Assembly: GCF_036850765.1 (NCBI RefSeq)
Contig: NC_089496.1
Coordinates: 52,459,613 to 52,523,612, forward strand
Direction: 5' to 3'
Source: Saccopteryx bilineata
Taxonomy: Eukaryota; Chordata; Mammalia; Chiroptera; Emballonuridae
DNA: 64,000 nucleotides
The notes under the pieces are model-generated. The model searched no databases. It was not told the DNA's origin and worked only from the letters and a program-made list of their open reading frames with translations. The translations under genes were made by a program, and so were the position numbers. Below are positions 10,983 through 20,540 of the stretch, one piece after another (the first letter of the stretch is position 1; each line of letters starts with the position of its first letter).

Positions 10983-12716
10983 CAGCACAAGCAAGCATGA
11001 CACCTACTCAGAAACAGAAACGAATAATTTCTGTTTGATATAAGAAAATTAAGATGAGACATGAGACGTGGGTTTACTTTCTCCTCCTCAAGGTTCTGCT
11101 GTCTTTCCCAATATGGAGTGTAATTTGGCAAAATAAAACAGAAACATGGTCCAAAATGCCCGATTTGAGTTCAGCTTGTGATTGCGTCATCAGTGACCTA
11201 CAGTTGTGTAAGTTCCAAAACCAGTTGGAATCTGTGTTCTCCTCCGTGAAATGAGACCACGGACGACTCCCTCTCCTGTACTGACTCCTGTGACAGATGA
11301 ATTATCTGAGGTTCCCAGCACCTCCTGCATGGTCCTCCAAAGGTGGAAGCACGTGAATGCAGACAGCCCTCCGAGCGGAGAACCGGAAACGAATTCAAAA
11401 CTTATCTGAAGTTCTCTATTTTACATCATTATTGAAAGACACGATATTTATTATATTTGAGTGCTCTCATATTTTTTCTCCTCCTCTTTTATGATGATCA
11501 CCTCTTCTGCTCCACAAGGAATAAAAGGTCATAACCTATGAAGAGAGTTTTGTTTGACGACGGAAGAAGTGTGCCCCAGACACTCACGAGGGCAGCGTCA
11601 CAATGAAGAACCCGTATGTTGTAGGAAGAATAGCAGGCAGCCCTTGGCGTGACGTGATAGAGCGAGTTGACAGAAGTCTAGATTGTGGGGACTCGCTGGC
11701 ATGGTCAGGAAGGTTCTTTGAGTGTGTAACTCCCTGGAGTAGTAAGGTGCTAAAGACTAGGAGAGGGGCATAGGTGTTAAGAGTAGTCAGGTATTAGTGT
11801 TGTAACATTGTATTCAGGGTTGAGATGTTTGAAACACATGAAGACACCAGGAGAAGTTAGCCATCTACAAGCCAAAGAGAGAGGTCTCTGAAGAAATCAA
11901 CCCTACTGACACCCTGACCTCAGACTTCTCTGCTTTTCAGACTTGTGATCAAATGAACTCCTGTGGTCTAAGTCCCCCAGTCTGCGGTACTTAGTTACGA
12001 CAGCCCTCGCGTACATCGACAGAAGACCCAGACTCATTTTAAGTGGCAGCACAATTATCCCCTGACCCCATAGCACAGAGCTCCCTACCAAATTATCAGC
12101 AAGGGACACCAATGATGGATTAGATCCATTAGCAAATTAGGAGTAGGTTAGCAGATTAACAGATGCATTAGTAAATTAGTAGACCCCTGGGGCTTTTTAC
12201 ATCCGCCACTTATTTGAGAGGCAAGCTGTTTGGAAGCACGTGGTTTTAAAAGGAAAACAAAGTAACACTCCAAAAATGTTCGGATGACCTCCCTAAGCAC
12301 AGGGGCGTGCGGCCTTCAGCACCTCCTCCTTCAAGCCCGGTCCGTCCTGCAGATGGACTGAGGGCGTCCGGCAGGGCCCCTGGGAAAACCATAAAGACCC
12401 CACTGATGCTTAGGATCGGCTGTTCAAGGGACGGCGGTCCATCTGCTCCGAGGCAGCCAGCTAGTCCTTTTCCCTTTAAGATGAACCAGTAAACATTCGA
12501 CTCGCTTTCTGACAGCCCTTCTACTATCAGAATAGATTTTCTTTGCCCAGCTTACTAGCCCTTCTAAGGTTTATAAAGCGTTTTTGAAACATTTAAGAAC
12601 CTCAGCTGGAACTTAGGAGTTTGCTTAGGTGTTGAGTGCACCCAGGAAGAAAAGTGATACATCATCCCAAACATTTTATAGGAAGAGTCTTTTACTGAAA
12701 TAGCCTTGGATGTACG

Positions 12717-12718
<2 letters not shown>
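10983..12718. other. Non-coding interval, nothing recognised
   Basis: Near 12110-12190, short ATTAGCAAATTAG/CATTAGTAAATTAG phrases repeat about three times at irregular spacing. 12300-12480 is GC-richer. No recognisable exon or mobile element. Confidence 0.45.

Positions 12719-12782
<64 letters not shown>
12719..12782. repeat. (CT)19(AC)13 compound microsatellite
   Basis: A pure CT run to 12756, switching without a break to AC to 12782. Minus-strand reading gives the arginine/glutamate and valine/cysteine open frames seen here, which are artefacts. Confidence 0.95.
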
Positions 12783-12786
<4 letters not shown>

Positions 12787-13747
12787 CGCATGCACACACG
12801 TCTCAGAGTATCACAAGATACAGTTCTAAAATCAAGTTATTTTAAAACGTATTAATAAAAACTTGTTTTTATGAGCTTTGAGCTTTGCACTTTACTTCTC
12901 CATCGAGTAAACCTGCCATCGTAAGAAAACTTTTGTTATCATTTAACAGTGCTGTTTTCAAATAAAACTGTACACACAATACAGAACCGAACCTGATTTC
13001 TTCCCTGTGGTCTTTCAGCAAAACTTTTCTGCGCTTCAGTTTAATGAAAATCACAGTAGTTTTCAACTACAGATATAAATAGCGTATGAAGTGGGTTCCA
13101 TTAAAAAAAAACTCTTAAAGATATTTTAGATATTAGAAAATATCCTGTAGTCCAACATCATAATACTTTATTGTTTTACTAAACAATTGCCTTTCAGTTA
13201 ATAGCATTTTTATAGTTTCAGAATAAATTTGGAGCTTCGAGTTCATCCTTGACATTCTAAAGTAGTTTTAGAAATGCTCATCATTATAGCCTGGTATTAA
13301 TCGGAAACCACAAGACTAGCTGTTTCAATCCAATATGCAATCAGCAGCTTCAGATACAAAGCTGGAAATGACTAGCTTTAAAATAAACTGTCCTGTCCAG
13401 CCAATTAGATGAAACAAAATTTCTCTCACTTTCTCTCTTTGTTACACTTGCAGATATTAATGCTAATTATTAGCTTTAAAAAAATTATTACAGTGCTAAA
13501 CATCTATATCTGTTCTTTTGTGAACTTACTGAATCATTTCTATTAAATTACTTAACCTTTCCAGGCATTTTATCTTACTTCCATAAGGAAAGGTCTAGAA
13601 CAGATTAAATAAATATGGGTCAATGTGTGTTAAGAATGCTGAATAAAATGTACCAATTAATCCTATACACAGTTTATAACAAAATTCAGTATAATTTAAT
13701 CATGGCTCCTGTCAGCTCAAAGAAAATCCTACATGGAAGAAAAACAA
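12783..13747. other. AT-rich interval, nothing recognised
   Basis: No SINE, LINE end or tandem repeat was identified. Confidence 0.5.
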
Positions 13748-14127
13748 CCCTGGCCAGTTGGCTCGGTGGTAGAGCATCGGCCTGGTGTGCAGGAGGCCCG
13801 GGTTCGATTCCCGGCCAGGGCACACAGGAGAAGTGCCCATCTGCTTCTCCACCCCTCCCACTCTCCTTCCTCTCTGTCTCTCTCTTCCCCTCCCGTAGCC
13901 AAGGCTCCATTGGAGCAAAGTTGGCCTGGGCGCTGAGGATGGCTCCATGGCCTCTGCCTCAGGTGCTAGAATGGCTCTGGATGCAACAGAGCAACGCCCC
14001 AGATGGGCAGAGCATTGCCCCTGGTGGGCATGCCGGGTGGATCCCTGTTGGGCGCATGTAGGAGTCTGACTGCCTCCCCGTTTCCAACTTCAGAAAAATA
14101 CAAACAAACAAACAAACAAACAAAAAA
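13748..14127 (+). mobile_element. Long bat tRNA-SINE (type A)
   Basis: Head CCCTGGCCAGTTGGCTCGG, B box GGGTTCGATTCCC, then the full body to TTCCAACTTCAGAAAAATAC and a (CAAA)n tail. It has one CTCF-like segment, but shortened to GCCCCTGGTGG, so the core is broken. The 148-codon open frame reading through it is SINE sequence. Confidence 0.97.
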
Positions 14128-14743
14128 CCAACTCTATTATGGCTCTTACCTTCAGTGTTTCAACAAGTTAAAAATTTTACATTAAAGATTATTTGCGTAA
14201 GTGCTTTTTTTTTCAATTTCTAGTGACTTCGTAAAAGCCAAACATGGAAGTTGTTCAAAATCTGTTATAGAAATTAATTCTGAGGGGCGCATACTAATAA
14301 TGCAGACATTATTGTATTTGTTGAACATATAATATCTACACTGTCAGCTCAGGAAAGAAGTAGAAGAGAAAGTAAAACCATCATAGAAATAAAAACTGAA
14401 TAGAAAGGGGCGGTGAAGAAAACAAGCACTCCTGAAAGCCAAAGCGAAGTCAGTAGGAGAGAGAAATGAAATAAAAAGGAAGAAAAGTTAAATTCACACC
14501 CATAACCCAAAATTCTTTGAAGACTAGTTACGATATGTCAAAGATGCCAAGTAAAAAAAAATCCGACGCACTGATTCCTGAGGTAACAATATTCAAGATA
14601 AATATGTAGGGTTATGATGAAAGAAAATATCCCAGAAATGAAAGAAAACCTTAATCTATGAACTACAAAGAATAAAAAAAGTTACGTGGGTCAGGAAATC
14701 TGTCAGTGAGAAGCTGTTACTGGGTTGAGAAAGTAACAGAAGT
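14128..14743. other. AT-rich interval, nothing recognised
   Basis: A/G-rich on the plus strand between about 14350 and 14700. It may be the decayed interior of an L1, but no diagnostic segment is visible. Confidence 0.4.
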
Positions 14744-14751
14744 AAGTAGGG

Positions 14752-15073
14752 CAGGGGTTGGGAACCTTTTTGGCTGAGAGAGCCATGAACGCCACATATT
14801 TTAAAATGTAATTCCGTGAGAGCCATACAACGACCCGTGTATGTTTCACATTATTCAATAAAAATTTGGTGTTGTCCAGGAGGACAGCCGTGATTGGCTC
14901 CAGCCACTCGCAACCATGAACTTGAGCAGAAGGAAATGAATGGATTGTAATACATGAGAATGTTTTATATTTTTAATGTTATTATTATTTTTTATTAAGG
15001 ATTTGTCTGCGAGCCAGATGCAGCCATCAAAAGAGCCACATCTGGCTCGTGAGCCACGAGTTCCCGACCCCTG
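14752..15073. mobile_element. Non-autonomous hAT-type DNA transposon (miniature element)
   Basis: Terminal inverted repeats CAGGGGTTGGGAACC... and ...GAGTTCCCGACCCCTG bound a 322-bp element. A perfect 8-bp target duplication AAGTAGGG lies at 14744-14751 and 15074-15081, the length expected of hAT transposases. Subterminal GAGAGCCAT / AAGAGCCACATCTGGCTC motifs occur on both sides. There is no transposase reading frame, so it was mobilised in trans. Confidence 0.96.
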
Positions 15074-15081
15074 AAGTAGGG

Positions 15082-15462
15082 GTTGTACAGGGTTGGGAGG
15101 TGGGGAGGTTTCCATTTGGGAACCTCAGTTTTTTTTTGTTGTTTCTTGATCACAAGACATCGCGGCAAAGACTGAGGGCCTGGTTAGATTCCCTTGCAAA
15201 CATGTAACGAATGTTATCTGGCGGGACACAGAGAGTGGGCAGGTCCCCACCTGGGGCACACACCTAGCAGGAGGTACGGATTTTCCATGTACTTGGGTGG
15301 GTCACGGGGAACAGCCCTGCAATCCTGCAATCCACGGATTTACGGGGGATGGACGAATGTGACTTACGGTTTGTAATTACTGGTGAATGAAATGGGGATG
15401 TGTCAGGACCGAGTCAGCTCCCTTTTATGTAAGGCCATCCTTCGTGCGTGACTAAGGAGCTC
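15082..15462. other. Non-coding interval rising in GC toward the CpG block
   Basis: No mobile element was recognised. Contains AATCCTGCAATCC near 15320 and otherwise nothing distinctive. Confidence 0.4.
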
Positions 15463-15770
15463 CTACGTGAACTCTGGGCCTGCAGGGGCCCTCAGGCCGC
15501 AGGAAAGGGTCCGGAGACAGCAGCCCGGGCGGCCCTGGACGTCTCTCCCCTCTTTGTTCCAGCTCTCGTGTCCCGGAAGTGACGTCACGGTCACGGTGTC
15601 ATGGTCACGGTGTCACGGTCACGGTCCGCCGCTGCGTGCAGCCTCTGAGCCCCGGGAATCTGACTCGACCGCCCGGTCTCCGCATCAGCTCCGCGACTGT
15701 CGCCGTAAGCAGCACGTTCTCTCGGCCTCGGGAGTCAGGATGGCTAAGCATGTTGGACAAAGAGATATAA
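15463..15770. promoter_or_regulatory. CpG-rich block with ETS/CRE motif: candidate orphan promoter
   Basis: About 300 bp dense in CpG (GCGGCC-, CCGCCGC- and CGACCGCCCGG-type runs) in an otherwise AT-rich neighbourhood. It includes CCGGAAGTGACGTCAC at 15573-15588, an ETS site fused to a full CRE palindrome. Next come tandem TCACGG/GTCAYGG units (15585-15627) and a consensus-like 5' splice site CGCC|GTAAGC at 15705. No TATA box was seen. An open frame of 165 codons starts at 15467 but ends inside the next SINE and has no known domain. Alternatives: a 5' fragment of a processed pseudogene, or an LTR remnant. Confidence 0.5.
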
Positions 15771-15788
15771 AAAATTTAAAAAAATTTA

Positions 15789-16137
15789 GCCTGACCAGGT
15801 GGGGTGGCACAGTGGATAGAGCGTCGGACTGGGATGCAGAGGACCCAGGTTCGAGACCCCGAGGTCGCCAGCTTGAGCGCGGGCTCATCTGGTTTGAGCA
15901 AAAAAAGCTCACCAGCTTGGACCCAAGGTCGCTGGCTCGAGCAAGGGGTTACTCGGTCTACTGAAGGCCCGCGGTCAAGGCACATATGAGAAAGCAATCA
16001 ATGAACAACTAAGGCGTCACAACGAGAAACTGATGATTGATGCTTCTCATCTGTCTCCGTTCCTGTCTGTCTGTCCCTCTCTCTGACTCTCTCTCTGTCC
16101 CTGTGGGGGAAAAAAAATTTTTTTTTTAATTTAAAAA
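15789..16137 (+). mobile_element. Bat tRNA-SINE (type B)
   Basis: Starts GCCTGACCAGGTGGGGTGGC, with GTGGATAGAGCGTCGGACTGGG and B box GGTTCGAGACCCC. The body includes TTGAGCAAAAAAAGCTCACC and AAAGCAATCAATGAACAAC, and the tail has CTGTCTGTCTGTCCCTCTC followed by A/T runs. ATTTAAAAA sequences flank it but are too simple to prove a target duplication. Confidence 0.96.
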
Positions 16138-16286
16138 TCAGCCTTTGATGCCTTTGATGGCTGTTTAGCTCTTCTTTGTACAAAGGAGCAAAGTCCTTTG
16201 TTTAGAACGAGCAGAAACTTAGCTGAAAGAGGCAGAATAGGGGCACAAGTTTTTCCAACGGGATGTTGAGAAAGGGACCCAGACAC
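16138..16286. other. Short non-coding spacer
   Basis: CCTTTGATG occurs twice near 16143-16160. Nothing else. Confidence 0.4.
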
Positions 16287-16322
16287 GGGGGGGGGGGGGG
16301 GGGGGGGGGCGGGGGGGGGCGG
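16287..16322 (+). repeat. G-homopolymer tract (G23-C-G9-C-GG)
   Basis: Twenty-three consecutive G at 16287-16309, then C, nine G, C and GG. It has strong G-quadruplex potential. Exact run length is error-prone in any assembly. Confidence 0.9.
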
Positions 16323-16577
16323 CTCACTGAGTATTCAGAGGGGCCGAGGGAGAAGGAGAATCAGTGACCATTTCTATCACCTGCCTTCTGCCAGCAGCCC
16401 TATTAAACCTAGATCCCAACAGACCCTGGAAGTCATGGGGAAGTCGAGTCAAGGCAGCTGTCCTGCCCCGGAAAGTCTTCCTGCTTCAGTGGCTAGCTAG
16501 GTAGTTGGCTGCCCCCTCCCCCCCCCCGCAAAGTTACTCGAGACCACTGATGAATTAAAACCAAACCAAAACCAAAA

Positions 16578-16607
16578 CAATAACAATAATAATAATAATA
16601 ATAATAA
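16578..16607. repeat. (AAT)n microsatellite
   Basis: ACAATAACAAT followed by about eight AAT units. A minus-strand tyrosine/leucine-rich open frame over it is an artefact. Confidence 0.9.
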
Positions 16608-19029
16608 AAACCTGTAACAGGTTGTGGGAGCCCCAGCCAAATATTCATGGAATCCCACAAGTATAATGATAAACGTGAGGGTCCTTGACAAAAAACAGCA
16701 GCAGAAACCCGATGAACCATTCTTGGCACAAGTGCTTAGGATGTGGCGATTGAAGAGACCATCACAGATTCGGAGCCTGATAAATGGTAAGGAGCGTCTG
16801 TGAGTAGAGCGGCTGGCCCGGTGACCCCTAACTGGCTCGGGTGAGGGAAGGCGGGAGTCTGGCAGACCCAGTCTGGGAAAGGGCCTTCCTGAGAGGCGTG
16901 CGGACGGCACGGACCAGCGGAAGAACCCTCACCCATGGAACGCTTAAGGCACAGTGGGTCCGAGCCTGCGCTTTTGGTAAATGTCACCTAAGGCTATGTA
17001 ACCAGAAAAGGAGGATGGGTGACGACCGGAAGAGACCCCTTTTACGTAACTGATGTCCAACGTCTATTATGTAGAGACCCCGTGCGTTCAGCCCAGGCCA
17101 GAACGGTTCTCATGTACAGAAATGGACCTGAGGAGCTCTGTTAGGATTCCAGACATCTCCATGCTTTATTTACGCCTCACACCACCGGTAACTTTTAAAA
17201 TATCAGCAAATTTGAATACTTTGTGAGATCCCTTTTTTTGTGAGCCTAATCTGACCCTCTGATCATCCGAATGGTGAAACGGACTGATCAGAGCTGAGCT
17301 ACCCTGTTCACATCCCACGAGTTCAACGGGGACCAGAAAGGCTCTTCCTGGCCTAGAAGCACCAGGCCCTCCAGCAAGGGCTACTGAGACCCAGTCCTCA
17401 AAAAAGCTTGCAAAACTTAGTTTAAAAGAGGTTTTTTCTTTTTTAATTATAAGAATAGAAAAGACTCTTGTGATTCCAAAATCAGGTACTCAGTAGAGCC
17501 TTTCCAAGCCCCGTATTTTGCATCTTGTTCGGATGTTACGGCTGAATGACGTTTTTAAAAAGTTCAGTTCATGTGTGTGTGTGTGTTTTATTTCTGCTCG
17601 TTTAATAAAACAGTGCATTAAACTAATGGCACCGCTATTATTTTACCTGAAGTTCTGTTCAGGGTATTGTATAGGACCTGCCTTTCCTCTAGACTTGCTC
17701 AGCGTGAAGTCTATTTTTTAAGCACCTTGGGGCTTTCAGCAGCTCTATATCCTTGAAAAAGAAGAAGCGTCACATTTAGCCTAATGCTGTTGGAACACTT
17801 AAGCCAAGAGAGCAGGGAATCTTAACTTACTCTGTGCCATAGCACGGGTCCCTGCTTTCCACCATTGCCTCCCTTCTGCAAAGACATCCTCCCTCCAGCC
17901 CCCTTGGCTCCTAGACAAAAGGCTCTGCAAACACTTTACCCAGCTCACAGCTGCTCCCCATTGCAGAGGCGGACCTCCGGCAGTGTGTTACATATGCTGC
18001 CTCCCACGCTTCTTCCCACAACCCGACAAGGAACTCAAGTGCCGCTCGGTGCCCTGAGAACAAGGCAGAATGCAGCTGTTTAGAAGCAAAGGAGTAACTG
18101 CTGTGTTGAAAGGGACAATCAATGGTCTCCCACTGCCACGTTAATATTCACAAGCCCGCCTGCCTAAATAGTGTTAATTGGAAAATGACAGCCCACACCT
18201 CTCTTATTATCCGTCCTTGTGTCCTGCCACTACAAACACCTGCTTACTTACACGTGTCATGGAATTTTCTTGGCTTTAAGTGGATTAGTCTTGGTTTTTA
18301 ACCTTTATAAAGATCACCTCTCAGACATACACGAAAACCATAAGAAAAGGCAATGGCAATGGTTGCACTGGGTCCAGTGAGGTCCTGATAACAAGAGGGA
18401 CTCATTGGATCCCACTGGTATCCAAGCAACTCTGCCCTTTTGTCCAGAAATCCACTCCTTGGAACTCAGGTCTTAGTCACCACCTCAGCTTAGTGCGTCT
18501 TGTGTCACAGACACAAGTTAAGTCTCTTCCTCACACCAAGCTGGCTAACGAGCAATTCTTTAAGAGACATAGTCTCTGAATCGCCGTCAATTTTCTTCCC
18601 CTCCTGTACATCCATGTCAGCAAAAAAAAACGTAACTGGGAATTTATTTTTTCAGTCTAGCTTGGTTCAACGTTAATGTCATGCCCATTTTACACATTAG
18701 ACTCTGTCTTCCTCAGATGTTCAGCCCCTTTCGTGTGAGTGGGGGGGGTTTCCCCTGGAAGCGTGTTTTCTCCGTTTTTACACACCTGTCTCTGATTCCG
18801 CCCCTCTGTGGTGAAATCACTGTGGCTAAACCATCTCTAATCTGAGTGTAGGCCTTTGTCTACAACTTGTGTGCATGTCATTTGGATATTGATCATTGAA
18901 CAAATATATCGAAGAGCTAAACAAGGACAGAAAGAATATTCCATACATATATCAATATATACATATACATTTAGCTATTTTTGAAGGATGAAGGCTTCAA
19001 AACTTAAATTTACTGTGTGATGTAACACT
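16608..19029. other. Single-copy interval, no transposon recognised; possible conserved element at 18110-18310
   Basis: Mostly ordinary sequence. 18110-18310 (GACAATCAATGG..., TAAATAGTGTTAATTGG..., GGATTAGTCTTGG) is rich in homeodomain-type ATTA/TAAT cores and looks little decayed, so it may be a conserved non-coding element. Unproven. A T-rich imperfect TATA/CATA patch lies near 18930-18970. Confidence 0.35.
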
Positions 19030-20540
19030 TACACCATAGAACTCACCATTTGAAAATGTGCAATTCAGTGTTGTTTTTTTATAGTAAATTCACAAAATGA
19101 AACATCACCACCATCTAATTTCTGAACATTTGCATTACTCTAGAAAGACATGCTATAGCTATTACTGGTCACTTCCCATTGCTGCTCTGCGGACCTCTGG
19201 CAGCCACCCATCCACTTCCTGTCTGTATGAACTGGTCACCTCCCATTGCTGCTCTGCAGACCTCTGGCAACCACCCATCCGCTTCCTGTCTGTATGAACT
19301 GGTCACCTCCCATTGCTGCTCTGCAGACCTCTGGCAACCACCCATCCACCTCCTGTCTGTATGAACTGGTCACTTCCCATTGCTGCTCTGCGGACCTCTG
19401 ACAACCACCCATCCACCTCCTGTCTGTATGAACTGGTCACTTCCCATTGCTGCTCTGCGGACCTCTGGCAACCACCCATCCACTTCCTGTCTGTATGAAC
19501 TGGTCACTTCCCTTGCTGCTCTGCGGACCTCTGACAACCACCCATCCACCTCCTGTCTGTATGAACTGGTCACTTCCCATTGCTGCTCTGCGGACCTCTG
19601 GCAACCACCCATCCACTTCCTGTCTGTATGAACTGGTCACTTCCCATTGCTGCTCTGCGGACCTCTGGCAACCACCCATCCACTTCCTGTCTGTATGAAC
19701 TGGTCACCTCCCATTGCTGCTCTGCGGACCTCTGACAACCACCCATTCACTTCCTGTCTGTATGAACTGGTCACCTCCCATTGCTGCTCTGCGGACCTCT
19801 GGCAACCACCCATCCACTTCCTGTCTGTATGAACTGGTCACCTCCCATTGCTGCTCTGCGGACCTCTGGCAACCACCCATCCACCTCCTGTCTGTATGAA
19901 CTGGTCACTTCCCATTGCTGCTCTGCGGACCTCTGGCAACCACCCATCCACCTCCTGTCTGTATGAACTGGTCACTTCCCATTGCTGCTCTGCGGACCTC
20001 TGGCAACCACCCATCCACCTCCTGTCTGTATGAACTGGTCACTTCCCATTGCTGCTCTGCGGACCTCTGGCAACCACCCATCCACTTCCTGTCTGTATGA
20101 ACTGGTCACTTCCCATTGCTGCTCTGCGGACCTCTGGCAACCACCCATTCACTTCCTGTCTGTATGAACTGGTCACCTCCCATTGCTGCTCTGCGGACCT
20201 CTGGCAACCACCCATCCACCTCCTGTCCATATGAATCTGCTGTCAGCCCATGTCGTGGAAATGGGATCATATGATATGCGGCCGGCCAGCTTCATTCACT
20301 CAACATAAGGCTTATAAGGTTCACTCCTGTCTGTATCATGTATGAATGCTCCATTCCTTTTAAATAGCTGAACAATATTCCATTGTATGAATATATCACA
20401 TCTGTCTGTTTATTAATCAGGTGAACGCTCAGATTTGATTGCATCCACTTTTTGGTTATTATGACGAATGAACATTTGTGTGTAAGTTTTTATTTGAACA
20501 CTTGTTTCCAATTCAGTTATTTTTATTGAGAATAAACTTA
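19030..20540 (+). mobile_element. 3' end of an old L1 (L1M-type), interrupted by tandem expansion
   Basis: Left part: GTGCAATTCAGTG...ATTCACAAAATG...CATCACCACCATCTAATTTC. Right part: AATATTCCATTGTATGAATA...CCACTTTTTGGTTATTATG...GAATGAACATTTGTG. Together they follow in order the 3' UTR of ancient mammalian L1 elements. Between them, the L1 segment corresponding to 'CACTCCCCATT...CCTGGCAACCACTAATCTACTTTCTGTC' has been multiplied into the 67-bp array annotated separately. No reverse transcriptase frame is present. Confidence 0.88.
19164..20234 (+). repeat. 67-bp minisatellite, 16 units, derived from L1
   Basis: Unit starts (ACTGGTCAC) fall at 19164, 19231, 19298, 19365, 19432, 19499, 19565, 19632, 19699, 19766, 19833, 19900, 19967, 20034, 20101 and 20168. 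Every spacing is 67 bp except the sixth unit, which lost one A (66 bp). Units differ at a few recurrent positions (CACTTCCC/CACCTCCC, CACTTCCTG/CACCTCCTG, GCGGAC/GCAGAC). That pattern points to unequal exchange or conversion. Because 67 is not a multiple of 3, frames rotate from unit to unit. Confidence 0.98.

Noticed and set aside
15467..15964. 165-codon protein-coding gene at the CpG block
   Set aside because: The last third is type B SINE sequence, and the remainder has no recognisable domain. I keep only the promoter-like interpretation.
19179..20234. Repeat protein encoded by the 67-bp array (many 61-83 codon frames)
   Set aside because: 67 is not a multiple of 3. Each frame reads three units in rotating frames and stops at the same TGA. 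The sequence derives from L1 3' UTR, which is non-coding.
19164..20234. CRISPR array (regular repeats)
   Set aside because: The repeats are contiguous 67-bp units without unique spacers, in a mammalian L1 context.
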